A DNA stretch of 64,000 bases from Pithys albifrons albifrons. Its lineage: Eukaryota > Chordata > Aves > Passeriformes > Thamnophilidae. A program made the translations under genes and the position numbers. Below the pieces are notes generated by a model. The model ran no database searches. It saw only the letters and a list, made by a program, of their open reading frames with translations, and was not told the DNA's origin. Shown here in pieces: positions 15,300-28,900 of the stretch; position 1 is the stretch's first letter; each line of letters starts with the position of its first letter. The stretch spans positions 930,001 to 994,000 of the forward strand of contig NC_092480.1 of the NCBI RefSeq assembly GCF_047495875.1, in the 5' to 3' direction.

Positions 15300-16946
15300 T
15301 TTAATTTTTATGTTTCCAGTGAAAAACAGAGATGATGAAAGTGTTTGAGGTAAATGGGTAGTGGGGGGAATCCAGGAAACAGAAACACAGTTTGTCCTTG
15401 TTTTGTGTCAGAACATTTTAAAAAAACTTGTTTCAGTATTTTAAAAAAAAAAAGAAATATTTTTCAGGAAATGTTACCTGATCTTTTCCAGTCCTCATTA
15501 TTATCAGTGTCAGCTTCTACAGCAAAACCTGACTTAAAGCACCAAATTCTATGTACAATGTGCATGGAGGGCTCAATGCTTTGTGTGAAAGGAGCTGATG
15601 AACTCCTCAGGTCCACAGAGCCCCTAATTCATCACCCAGGGGGTGACTGGGGGAGGAGGGCAAGAAAGGAGGGATCAAATTCCCAGTGGTGACAAAGGAT
15701 CATTTTTACTTTCCTTAAAAAAAGCTCATGTTTACCTAAAAAAGCCATCAAATACTACTCAAAAATGTCTATTTACAGTCTGTGACTCAGATATTAACTT
15801 TAGTTCCACTGAATTAATTACTTGTACCCACAGACAGCCTGACCAGGAATGAGGAGGACTTTAACAAAATTAAATATCTGTATCTAAAGGAACCACAACC
15901 TTCCTGGTGACAGGCTGGGAAAGTTGATGGTTCCCAAACTTTGGCATCTGATGACACTCTGCAAACTTCACCCACCACCCTCCAGGGTCACTCCTGAGCA
16001 ACACCAGAGTCCTCCCAGGAGCACAAAAGCAGAGAACAGACAAGCCACACCCAGGGAAGAGCAGAACATCTCAAATCTGGGTGTGTTTGGGGTCAGGTAA
16101 AACCCAAAGAATGAGTGAAACAAAAAAAAGGGAAGGTCAAGACTCATCCTTGTCCCACCAAATCATCACAAACTGCTTCTAGGCAGCATTTCCCCCAAGG
16201 TTTCAAACAGCATCTGGGAGCAATAACAAGACCTGGACACAAATTTTGCAAAAGACAATTATTTTTTTTTGTTGTGCTTTTTTTTTTAAAGGAAAAAATT
16301 AGAAGGCTCTAAAATACTTAATTAAAAATAAAGGGGAAAATGAAAAAAAAAAAAACAACAAAGGAGGGAAAAATAAAAAAAGGGGTGGGGGGTGAAAAAA
16401 AACCAAACAAGCACCTTTAGAAAGAGCAGAAAGGCTCAAAGCAAAGCAAGTTTGGAAGTGGAGAGAGCCCAGTGCCATGGGGGGCTGTGCAGGGCCAAGG
16501 CTGCCAGGGGGGCACAGGGGGTGTGAAATGCAGTGAGGGGGTCCCTCGGCTCAGCCCGGGGCCGCCCGGGGCGTGTGCGTGGCAGGGAGAGCAGAGAGAC
16601 CCTCCTGGGGGAGCTCTGGGTGGGTCAGGGCAAGGGAGAGGCCTGGCACGAGGAATCCTTCCCGGGCAGAGCCTGCCAGGCGGCCCCAGCGCGGGGCAAG
16701 CAGAGGGCAGTGAGTGCCAAGCAGTCAGGGCTAAGCAGGGGCTCGGTGCTGGAGGCTTAAATGTCACTGCTGGGGCTGGGAATGCTGGAGGCCCTGGAGA
16801 GCTCTGCTGCTCAGAGGGTCCCTCAGCCAAGCCCTGCCTTGGGCAGCGCCTGGAGGGCACTGGGAGGGCAGATGCTGCCCCTGGCATGGTTCCTGGAGGA
16901 GCTGGTCCGTGGCTCGGGGGCAGCTCTGCTGCAGGGTGGAGGTGGC
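15300..16946 (-). other. Probable POU2F3 3' UTR
   Basis: Between the POU2F3 stop codon and the first plausible poly(A) hexamers (ATTAAA on minus at 15305-15300 and 15174-15169) there is no coding sequence. The stretch contains A- and T-runs at about 16260-16400. The extent is inferred. Confidence 0.3.
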
Positions 16947-16986
16947 TCAGTGGAGGTAGGTTGGTTGATTCCATCGGTACCAAGAT
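16947..16986 (-). CDS. POU2F3: POU2F3 coding exon 13 (terminal)
   Basis: Encodes [12 protein letters not shown] and the TGA stop, matching the conserved POU2F3 C-terminus. The acceptor is TTGCCAACAG. Confidence 0.94.
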
Positions 16987-19900
16987 CTGTTGGCAAGACA
17001 GGAACAAGGGCTGCAGTTGGTAACCCTTTCCCCACAAAATAAAACCCATCCCTATTCCCTTTGTAACCCTCACTCAGCAAATGATCCTCTGCTCCTCCAG
17101 AGAGCTCAGAGCAAACCTCTGACTCTCCAAGCAAGACCTTCCTGATTCCATGGGCTCCCTGTGGCTGTTGGACCGTGCAAGAGGAGGTCTGACTCATGGC
17201 ACAGGGTGATCTGTGACTCAAAGCACACCCTCTGACCCTTTTCCCACTCTGTTTCCTTCTTTCCTCAGCATCCCAGATGGGGTGGAGCAGAGCCCTGAGC
17301 AGCACAGGCTGTGGCAGAGGCACCTGCAGTGAAAGAGCCACAAGGACTTGGAGCCCAAGTCTGCCCTAATGCTTTTCCAGCATCTAAAGGGAGGGCAGAG
17401 GGAAAAAACCCCTTTGTTGTGCCACTGTGAGAGAGTTACTCTCAGCAGAGCTCTCTGGGTGGCACTGCAGGAGAGAAAATGGGCTGTGGAGGGGGTTTAT
17501 CCAAGCAGAAACAGCAAATCAGCCTCTCTGCTTCCTCCACACAAAGAGTTGGGTTAGGCCAGTCCTCATGGCCAGTTTACCTATTCACTTTGGGGTTTCT
17601 TTTCCCTTTTCTTAATCCAGCACAGCTTTTCAGGCAAAATGTGATTTGTTATTTTTTTTCAAGCAGAAAAACAGCCACATCCCAACAATCACAGACTCAC
17701 AGAATATCCCGAGTTGGGAGGGACCCACAAGGATCATCAAGTCCAGCCCCTGGCCCTGCACAGACACCCCAACAATCCCACCCTGTCCCAAGAGTGTTGT
17801 CCAAACCCTCCTGGAGCTCTGGCAGCCTCGGGGCTGTGCCCACTGCCCTGGGGAGCCTGGTCAATGCCCACCACCCTCTGGGGGAAGAGCCTTTCCCTGA
17901 GATCCAACCCAACCCTCCCTGGCACAGCTCCAGCTGTTCCCTGGTCCTGTCCCTGCTTCACCACCATCACAGCCTCCTTTGGATGCTCTTTAACAGCTTT
18001 ATATCCGTTCATTGTGGCTGCCAAGAAGCTTCAGGTTCAATGTGAAGCTTCACCTAAGAACGTGCCCCCACGTTATCTCCACACTGCTGGAGCCTCCAAG
18101 GCTGGCACATTCTCCCTGGAGGTGCCCCTGCTTCCCTCCCCAAGCCCTGGGCAGCTGTGGGGCCCCACTGCCTTACCCTGAAGAGTTGAAACCAGAAGAG
18201 TTCATGGCAGCTTTGGAGTTGCTCTGGGCTGTGCCGGGGCTGCTGGCATGGAGGGCACTGCCAGGGGACGAGGGCCTGCTGGAGTTCCCTGGGGAACACG
18301 ATGATGTTACTGTGTGAGAGAGAGCACAGTCAGGCTGGGGGCTCCTCCTCCTCCTCCTCCTCTCCAGGACAGCCCGAGCCCAAACGTTCCCAGAGTATCT
18401 TACACCCCTCCTGGTGTTCCTCTCATTCACTGCCTGCCCTGCAGGGGACAGTGGGGACCCAGCACTGCTCCCTGTGGCCCTTGGTTCCTATTTCTATTTA
18501 TTTCTACTATTTCTATTCTCACTTCCCAGAGGAGAACTGACCTGTGACCCACCCCCAGGCAAAGCCCTTGCTTGGCTTCTAAGTGTGTCTGGCTCCCAAA
18601 CCTGAACACCCCACGAAAATCTGCCTGTGGTTCTCCTGGGAATGTTGTGCCCAGGAAGCTTCCCATGTGTTTATCCCAGCCAGGAAAAAGCCTCAGCTCT
18701 TCTTATCCCATGGGCACAGCTGTGGGGACACTTTCCCTGGTCAAAGCCAAGGGTTGGATGAAGAGTGGCCTGTAAATGTGACCCAGAAATCCCCGAGTCA
18801 GAGGGCAGGGGCAGAGGGAGGAGGGAAGGGAGGGGATGGGGCAGCTTTCCAAGGCTCACCAGTGCCAGGCATGGTGCTGTGCACGGGATTGACCGAGAGG
18901 GGCCCCAAGGACCCTGAGGTAGAGACCTGGGGAGGGACAAAAGCAGAGAGCGTTGGCACTGTGAGTGTACAGATCCCACACTGCCCCTCCTCCCACACTC
19001 CCTGAGGATGTGCTGCCTCCCAGGCACACACTCCATCCACAGCACACAGACTTCCATCCACACTCCAAGGTAGAAGCACCATTCCCACATCCAGGGCCAT
19101 GAAAAGAAACCAGAATTAATTACCTATGCCTGACACTCACTTCATACATCTAAATCTATGGATCAGCCATGGAAAAACCCGACATTATCACAAGGAGGAC
19201 AAATTTCCTGGAAGTCTCAAGTTGTAGGAGCCACTTTGGATGTTCTCCCTGAAACCTTCCAGCTCCCTCTGGTCCTGGGTACAAAGAATCCCATGTCCTT
19301 TAGGGAGTTCTGGCTGGGTGAGAACTCTCAGGTGACAATTAGTAATTTGGGAGCTGCAATCCAGGCAGGCCTGGGGCATTTGCTGTCCAGCTGTGACCCT
19401 GCAGGCAGCACCTTGTTCAGGGTGGCTGGGAGCAAGGGCACACTCTGTACAACAAACACACTCTAGAAACCCATGGCTTGCAAGCAGCCCCTGTGCCTGG
19501 AGCCCAAAGGGGCTGGGAACAAGTGGTCAAACCTCCTGGGAGGCTTTCCTGCCTCCTGATGGGGAACTCCAAAGCCCAGATTTCAAGATAAATATTGCTT
19601 GTGAACACAGACTCTCCCTCCCACTCCCAGCACTGACAATGCTGTAGGGAGGTTCCTGCCACTTTTTAATGTCAAAGCAACCAAGCAACTGTTAAATTAA
19701 GCAGCAGAAATGCAACAGCAGCTCGTTACCCACTGACAGGGCATTACAAGGACATGCTTGCACCAGCTCTCACAACATTTTCCTCATCTTCTCCCCATCC
19801 TCCCCAGCAGTGGAAACACACTTGCCAAAATGTGAATGTACAACATGAGAGCCAAAATGTGAATGTACAACATGAGGGAAAGCCAATCAACACTAATGAA

Positions 19901-22900
19901 GTGCATTCTACATTTCTGCACAGATGTAAAACAATGAACTGTTTCAGAGTTAACAACTAAATTGAGAGGAGTGCATATAATTCTCATCCTCTGGAATGCT
20001 GACACCTCCTCCAGTAACTTTGGAAAGGTTTTCTTTACCAGTCCCAGGGGGGAAGGTTTTGGGATAACATCCCTATTTGAATAAATTATCCTACAATTAA
20101 ACCAACCTATTCCTTCTAGGAAACTTGTATTTTATTTCTACTGTCTTCAACAGTAGAAGAAACCCAAATGTTCTGGATGTGATCCCATCTGAGTTGGGAT
20201 GTTGGTGACATCCCAACCCCAGGAGTAGCCATGGGGCATTTCTGGACACTGCTGGAGGTGCAGCTTACCCCGGGCTGAGGAGCCAGGGAGTGCCAGGTGG
20301 AATGTCCTGCCACATTCCCTTCTCCTGCAGACCCCTCTGCATCCCCACAGCCCTTCCCTTCTTGTCTGGGATGGCACCTGGAGCTCCTCAGTGCCAAGCC
20401 TCTCACCAGTCTGGAGTTGTAGATGGGGGATTTGATGGGGGATGGCATCGGGCAGCTGATCCGCTTCTCCTTCTGGCGCCGGTTGCAGAACCAGACCCGA
20501 ACCACCTCCTTTTCCATGGAGAGCTGCTCTGCTATCAAGGAGATCTCCTCTGAGCTGGGCTTGGGGTTCTGCTGAGAGAGGCAGGAGGTTAAAGAGAGCC
20601 CCAGAGAGCTGCACTCAGAGCATCAGTGCTGGTGCTGGGAGGACAAGGGTGGGGTTGGCTGAGAACTGGGCAGGGGACACATCCTGCTGCTGAGACAGAG
20701 GGTAAATATTTGGGTGAGAGATTATTGTTCTGTGAACCACACCGGGGATCAGATCCCATGGAATCAGGGTGGGATGAGTCACAGCACCTGGTCCTGTTGG
20801 TGGAGAGCAGCACCCCCTCCAACAGCCCCTGCACCACTGCTGGGGTCCCATCACACCCAGGGGTGCTGGTGCAGCTGCCCCCACACCTCAGGGGAGCCAC
20901 TGCTGCTCCCTCCTCCTCCATCCCTCACTCAGAAAGGAAATGGCAGCACCTCCTCTGCCTCCTGAGTCCTTTGTTTGCTGATGGATTTGACAGCATTTTT
21001 GCTCTGTGGGGTTTGATCTGAGCTGGAGACCTGAGGGCCACACCTGAGGGCACAGAGATGCCAAGACAGTTCCCACTACAAAGAATGCCTTCTACCAGCT
21101 GAAAATGAGGTGCCAACACCATCTGATGATGACTGAGCAAATTTTGATGTGAGGGAGAAGCTGAGAAAAAACCCACGGGCTGATCAGAAACAGTTTTGAT
21201 GAGAAATTTTCAAAGCAAACTTCAGCCCTGCTGATTAAAGCCCCGTTTGCTTTCTGAAGGCTCCACTTCTGAGTGGTTCCAGCAGAAAGTGGTCCTGAGG
21301 TCTCACAATGGCTGCCTAGTGGGGCATGGTGGCCACAGAGCTCCTGCAGCTCAAAAGGAGAAGAGGTGGGTGCAGGAGACCAGCTTTGGTTCAGTGGGTG
21401 ATGATGGGGTGATAAAACTGCAATTCCCTTCAAACAACATTTAGCAAGGAAATGATGGGGAGTTTCTTTGGGTTTAACGCTTTTCCTGTTAACCCCTTCC
21501 AGCATTTTCCAACCTGCTTTCAAAACAAACCAAAACAGATGTCTTTTGTTTTGGTTTTTTTTCTTTTTTTGTTTGTTTGGGGTTTTTTTTAGAGGCTTCA
21601 GTGCTACTATGAGTGAGAAAATGCCCAACTCGGAGGGAGGTCCCAACCCATGGAGAGATTTTGCCCTCACATCTTGAAATCTCTTCTCCAGCGTGGAGCG
21701 AATGTTGGTCTCGATGCTGGTTCTCTTCTTCCTTTTCCGTCCAAACATCTCGTTCACTGAGGGGTAGGAATTGGGGGTGCTCATGGAAGAGTCCAAAGGA
21801 GCAGATTCTGGGGAAACAGGGAGGGAAAATGAGATGCTATGCAAGGAGATGCTGAGTTGTTTTCCTTCCTAGACCCTTTCTGTGCACCGAGACACCTCCC
21901 AAAACACACCAAGTGTTCCTACATTGCAGATCCCTCCTCTGGTGATGACCAGAATTGCTCCAACAGCCCCAAATCCATCAAAGACCTTGCCCAAAGCAGA
22001 GAAGAAATAGGACTGCCAATATTTTAGCCACACACAGCTCTTCCTTTGCCCAGCTTGACTCCCAGCCTGCTCTGATGGGCACCAGCCATTTTCCAGTGGT
22101 TTCACTTCACAGTTAAAGATGTTGGCTGAACCACTGGGATAAATCAGGCAGGATTAGTCAGCAGAGGACACCAGGCCAATGCTGCTGCCACTGGGGATTC
22201 CCCTCCCAGTGACACCTTCCTTTTCCATGACATTCATGGGCTGATCTCTGAGCACCTCCAGAGCTCCCCGTTATTCCCAGTTTACGCAGGGAGGGCTGAA
22301 TGGATTGACCTTTTCCTGGAGCTTCCTGGATGGATCCTCTCACCCTGGTGGCACTTCTGCACGTGCTGGCACCCACCTGCATCACTCAGCCACTTCTCCA
22401 GCAAGGGTTTGAGCTTGCACATGTTCTTGAAGCTGAGGTTGAGGGCCTCGAAGCGGGAGATGGTGGTCTGGCTGAAGTCATTGCCGTAGAGCTTGCCCAT
22501 GGCAAGGCCGACGTCCCCCTGCCAGGGAAGACCCAAACCATGAGCCCAGGAACCCCCTCCCAGCCTCCTGCTGCCAGACCACCTCTCAGGCTGCTTCCAG
22601 AGCAGCTTCAGCCTTTTTTCCATGACCTGCCCTTCAGTCAGAGTGGCTTTTCCTCCCAGGGGAACCTGCCCCTGTGTGCTGGAGAAGGGGCAGACAACGA
22701 GGTCATGGCAAGGAAGGGTTTGTCTCTTCATGTTTTTGGAAGGGGCTGCTGCAAAATAAGCCAAACTGTACCTACCCAGCCCTCCCACAGCTCTGTGCAC
22801 ACTCCCCCAGCCCAGCCTGTCCCCACCCCAAGCCACACAAAGCCTCTCACCTGCGTGAAGCCCAGTTTGATTCGCCTTTGCTTGAAGGTCTTGGCAAACT

Positions 22901-25900
22901 TCTCCAGCTCCTCCAGGTCACTGGGCTCCTCTGATGCCCCCGAGGGGTTCAGGTGCTTGGCCACTTGCAGGTGCTGGGGTACATCCAGGTGGGGTTCCAC
23001 TGCTGAGCCAGGGAGCCCAGAACGACCCACAGCCTGCGGGAACAGCCCCCCAAACACGCTCAGAGTCACAGCAGCAGAACCCACCCCATCTCCTGGGCCA
23101 CTGGCCCTGCCTGGAGCTGCAGCTGCAGGTGGGACTCACCTGTGATGCCAGGCTGGGGCCTGGCTGGGAGAGGAGGAGGCTGCCCTGCTGCTGAGGGAAG
23201 GAGAGGAGGTTTGGCTGCAAAGCTGAGGAGGGAAGAAGAGACACATCTGTCAGAGCAGCTCCTGCAGCAGCTGAACAGCCCTGCCCAGGGGAGGCTCCTG
23301 CTCAGCTCCAGCAGTGAGTTCTTGCTCAAAATACCAGAATTTCAGCCATCACCAATGTGATTAGGAGAAAGACAAGGTTCTTCTCATGGCTCTTTAGCCT
23401 GAAAGGGATTATTATAATAATTATACAAGGAAAATATCTCATCTACTGCTCCCTGTGTGTAGCTCATCCCCCTGAGGCTGAACCAGAGCAGAGGATTTTC
23501 ACAGACCTCTGACTTTGGCTTCAGGTTAAAGCAGCAGAGGGTTCACTACACCCCTCGTGGTGATCTCCCCCACAGCTTAATCACTTCAGCTGTTAGAAAA
23601 ATGTACATCTTATTTCCAGTATAAGCTTTACTGACTCCAACTTTCAGCCACTTGATCTTGTTAAAGCCCCTGATCCTGCAGTTAATCTCGAGAGCCCTCC
23701 CACTCTGCTCTGTTGTACATTTCAAGTGTCATTTTGAAGCCATCTGACCCTTGCTATTCTACCCCACTGCATTTCATAGAAATTGAATTTCTTCTGGAAT
23801 GTATGAACTGACACGAAATGATGAAAGGAAAAGAGAAGGAAAATCCATAAACCCAACAAAAAATAGTATTTATAGAGACTGTGTAATTGTTTCGTTGACA
23901 AACTGCCAAGCACAAGCCCATCTCTCTTACAGGGAATGTCCTACAGGACTAAGTTTTGTAGTTCCCTAGAAATTTACTTTGGATCAAGTCCATTATGAGT
24001 GAAACCTTTGAAATTTAGTGAGGAGTTACCACTTTTCTTGGAACAGTCAATATATTTAATTGATTATAAGTGACAATTATAGGGAAATCTGTAGAAATTT
24101 ATGGACTTCTGCTGATAAATGGGAAAACACATAATCTCCAGAATCAATTGCTCCCCTACTCTCTAATTCTGCCTTTTCTGGTTTAATTTAGCTCTGCTGT
24201 GCACTGTCCCATTTATTTATTTAGATTGGGGTTTGAGCCTTCCCTAATGCTGGAACAACTTTGAATTTCAAATGCAGGCTGGTAATGAGGTGCACATTTT
24301 TCACAGAGCAGGTAATTAATCCCAGGAATGGCTTGCCTGGGGACATGGCAGATGCTCTGTCATTTGGAGTCTTTAAAATCATGATTGAACACCTTGGTGA
24401 AAGCTCAGCTGGAGCTCAGATGAAAATGATGGGCTGGTTCAGGACCCACCAGTCTGGCAGCTGATGGGACTGGGGCTGTTCCACAAGATGAAGATTTCAG
24501 CAGCAATATTTTGAGTATTCCCACCATCTCCCTGGCTGCTCATCCCACCTCCACAGTCAGGGCTCTCCTTTGCTCTGGGAACCACAGCAGGGCAGGAGGA
24601 ATCAGAGCTGGCAACTTATCTGGCTTAGAACCAGCCCTAAAACACAAACCCCAGACTGAAATGCACGTCCTCTTGGAAAGGCTGAGCCCACGAATCCCTT
24701 GGCCATGAAATCCATGAACTGCTGTGCCAGAACTCAGGGAAAGGCTGAGCCCACGAATCCCTTGGCCATGAAATCCATGAACTGCTGTGCCAGAACTCAG
24801 GGAAAGGCTGAGCCCACGAATCCCTTGGCCATGAAATCCATGAACTGCTGTGCCAGAACTCAGGGAAAGGCTGAGCCCACGAATCCCTTGGCCATGAAAT
24901 CCATGAACTGCTGTGCCAGAACTCAGGGAAAGGCTGAGCCCACGAATCCCTTGGCCATGAAATCCATGAACTGCTGTGCCAGAACTCAGCAGACACTGAG
25001 GGTGTTCCCCTCATGGCTCCAAGACAACTTCAGGAGTGTTTTGTGCTTCTCTTCCATGGGAAGGACACTCCACCTGTGCCTGTTCCAAACAGTTAATTCC
25101 CAAATCCAGGCTCTGCCTTCACTGTCACTCCCAGTGCAGGGCCATGGCAAAGCATCATTAAAACCTGGCAACCACTTCTGCAAATGCTCCTGCACAGAAT
25201 TCCAGCTCCTGGCCAAAAACCCCAGTCTTAGGCAAGTCTGGAACTAAAAGGGGTCACAGCCAAACAAGTGGCCCCCTGTGGGGGGGTTGCAGCTGCCAGA
25301 ACAGCCACTGAGCAGATGAAACTCTAATTTAGAAAAGGCAGCAAGTTGTGCTTTGCAGTATAAGGTGTTTGCTACACCTGAGTTGATTGTCCTGACCCTC
25401 CTTCAAACCAACTAAAGTCAAGATCACTGGTAAATATAAATCAAGTAGTTCCTTTATACATCACTCAGCATCCTTTGGCAGAGAGGGAAGTTGATGTCCT
25501 GTCCTGCCCACAGCCAGGTTTGCTGGTGGGGTGTCTGGACCAGTGCTTTGAGCTGCAGAGATTTAAGGTTTTAATTCAGAATTTTGGTTCATGCAGAGTG
25601 AGCTCTGGGCTGGCATAAATCAAGAATACAAGCCAAGGACCCAAATCACTTTGGATCTCTCAGGTTATGGATCAAAGCCTGTTTGTCTGTCCACAAGCAG
25701 CAGAAAAGATGCTCTGTGGCATCTCTGTGGTTGGAGAAATGCCATAAAAATATTGGTGGCAAAACCACAAACACAAGGACTTTCTCAAGGGCTGGGCCCA
25801 ACCCTCAGCCCTTTCCTGGGGCTGATCCCAGTGGGTTTCAGAAGCAATGGGACCTCCTGCCCCATGGCAGCTCCAAACCTGTCCCTGTGCCCCCCAGGCT

Positions 25901-28900
25901 GGGTGAGACCTGCCTGTTGTGCCAGCACTGCCCTGCAGCTCCTTCCCTGGGCTCTCCCTCCCTCCAGGGCACTGCCAGAGCTCAGCTCAGCCTCTGCCCA
26001 GCTCTCTGGGAGAAATGCAGGGTGGCAGGGAGCCCAGGCAGGCTGGCACTGCTCCCCAGCGGGAACCAGTGGCTGGCCTGCATTCCAGGAGGGATCCTCC
26101 CCTGCTGCCCAGCCTGGCCCCAAGGTGGCACTCTTGGAGCACACAAGGCACAGGTACCAGGAGCATCTCCAGCCCTGGACCCTTCCCCGTGGCTCTGGAA
26201 CCATCCCCGGGGTGGGAACAGCATCGGGTACCACAGGGAGGGGCAGCATCGGGCTGGGCAAACCCGACAGGCTGCCCAAAGGGAACACCTTGGGCAGAGA
26301 GGTTTTCCCTGGGTATTCATCTGCCTATAACGATGCCCATTTCAGGGTTTACTGCTCTTACCTTGTTGTCCTGCCTGAGACTGGGACAGAAGGAATTGGG
26401 GGACTGACTGCATATGTCCAGGAAGCAACACCAGCTGCTGCAGGGTGTGAAGGGAGCTCATATCCTGTGGGAAAGCAAAGGGAACAGTCAGAGATGTCTC
26501 CTCTCTGGGAAGCATCTCCTCCCTGGGGAGCATCTCTCTCCTCTCCTTGACCCTCTCCACACTTTGCACTGAACTGCAAACACACTGGATTTGTGCAATG
26601 TGGGAGCTGCAGGTCCAAAAGCATTCCAGGATCTGAAGGTTTCAGCTGTACAAGAAGAGTTCTGTGCACACACAGACACCCACGTGGAGAACTCTCTGCT
26701 TTTACCTGAAAAACTTAATTCTTGAAAATGACATTTCTGAGCCAAACCCACCTGACACTTCCCCTGCTCTTGTCTCAGCCTCCAATTACTTTCAGTTCAA
26801 GGGATTTCCTGACCATGGGGTGGTTTGCTATTTAGCAAACCCTCAAAGGAAATAATCCCAGCCAAGGACGTGGCCAGGGCACCTCTGGATGCACCAGCAG
26901 AGGAGAGGCTGAGAAATCCCAGCCAAGGATGTGGCCAGGGCACCTCTGGATGCACCAGCAGAGGAGAGGCTGAGAAATTCCAGCCAAGGATGTGGCCAGG
27001 GCACCTCTGGATGCACCAGCAGAGGAAAGGCTGAGAAATCCCAGCCAAGGTTGTGGCCAGGGCACCTCTGGATGCACCAGCAGAGGCTGAGGGGGAGGCT
27101 GGAGTTTATCCCCACACATTCCCTTTCCCAGTCAGTTCTCCTCAGGCTCCTTTTGCCAGTGTCCAGAGCAGTCTGGCAGAGGTGCCCTGGATCCCTGGAG
27201 CAGCTCAGACACTCACCCCTGCCAGCTGGCTGCCAGGCATCATGGAGGAGCCCTGCACGAGGTGCCCCGACCTGGGGGGCAGCGCAGACTGCAGGGACTC
27301 ACTGAGGTCCTCGGTTTTGATCTGAAACGAGAGCAAAGGCATTGCAGGAGGAGGGGGCAGAGCCAAGGGGAGCAGCAGGAATGGGCAGCCAGGACCCAGG
27401 GAGGGGGCAGAGCCAAGGGGAGCAGCAGGAATGGGCAGCCAGGACCCAAGGAGGGGGCAGAGCCAAGGGGTGCAGCAGGAATGGGCAGCCAGGACCCAGG
27501 GAGGGGGCAGAGCCAAGGGGAGCAGCAGGAATGGGCAGCCAGGACCCAAGGAGGGGGCAGAGCCAAGGGGTGCAGCAGGAATGGGCAGCCAGGACCCAGG
27601 GAGGGGGCAGAGCCAAGAGGTGCAGCAGGATTGGGCAGCCAGGACCCAGGGAGGGGGCAGAGCCAAGGGGAGCAGCAGGAATGGGCAGCCAGGACCCAGG
27701 GAGGGGGCAGAGCCAAGGGGTGCAGCAGGAATGGGCAGCCAGGACCCAGGGAGGGGGCAGAGCCAAGGGGTGCAGCAGGAATGGGCAGCCAGGACCCAGG
27801 GGGCTTGGGGGGACTGGGGAGAGGCTCCTCTCAGGGGAATTCAGGTGCTGTTCCCATTGCTGAAAGGCAAAGGCAGGGTCATTGCCCACTTCTGCTCTCC
27901 CCTTTATCACACGGACAGAGTTTTCCTCCTTCACATGGACAGTTTTCCTCCTTCATATGGACAGAGTTTTCCTGCTACACATGGACAGAGTTTTCCTGCT
28001 ACACATGGACAGAGTTTTCCTCCTTCATATGGACAGTTTTCCTGCTACACATGGACAGTTTTCCTGCTACACATGGACAGAGTTTTCCTGCTACACACGG
28101 ACAGAGTTTTCCTCCTTCATATGGACAGTTTTCCTGCTACACACGGACAGAGTTTTCCTGCTACACATGGACAGTTTTCCTGCTCTGCCAAGCCACGGGC
28201 AGTTGCTCAATTTAAACACATTCATTAAAACACTTCAAGAAGCAACCAAGCTCCAGGTTTAAAGCATTTTGTGGAGTTATAATGAAGACAAGAAGCAATT
28301 CCCACTCACAGATCACGACTCACACCCCACAGCAGGGCTGGCCATGGAGAACCTCTCACTGTGTCCCACAGGGAGCAGGGAATGGCACAAGGGGATGGGA
28401 GAGGAAAGGTCATGGAGTAAAACACCTCAAAAAGCAGAGGAATCTTCCAGCCCTGAGAATGCAGCACTCCAGGCTCCAAATGTATTTGCTCTGCTTCTAT
28501 CAGAAAGCAACAAGGAGTTTTAAGGAAAAAATAAATCTCCTTCCTTAGTTACAACAAGGTGTGGGGAAACTGGAAAGTTTCACAGGTGTCAGCCCTTTGT
28601 CCAGTGCTCATTTGGAGCTACTTGAATGTTCAAGAAAGGTTCTTGTCCATGAGAAAAAACCAACCTTGCTTTCTGAGTGGGCACTCTTAAGAGAAGAATT
28701 TGCCAAGGACCAGTAACAAATCCTTATTTCTGGTTCATTCTTTAGTCTCCATGTGAATTTCTAGCATTGCCACTACATTTAGAAATATACATTTATTAAA
28801 GAATAATCATAAAAAATTTGTTCCAGCACTTTGTACTTGCTGAAGTCCTTTGGTAGCACTGACTGGCACAGGAGGGAGGTTGGGGAGGGTTTAGAAGATT

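Noticed and set aside
22282..22376. Extension of POU2F3 exon 8 past LSDA (frame reads on into GCQHVQKC)
   Set aside because: A good donor GATGCAG|GTGGGTG and a phase-matched exon 9 show that this is intron read-through.
27262..28228. Overlapping frames of 170-317 codons on both strands
   Set aside because: A 50-bp unit repeated cycles through all frames and lacks stops. These are products of the minisatellites.
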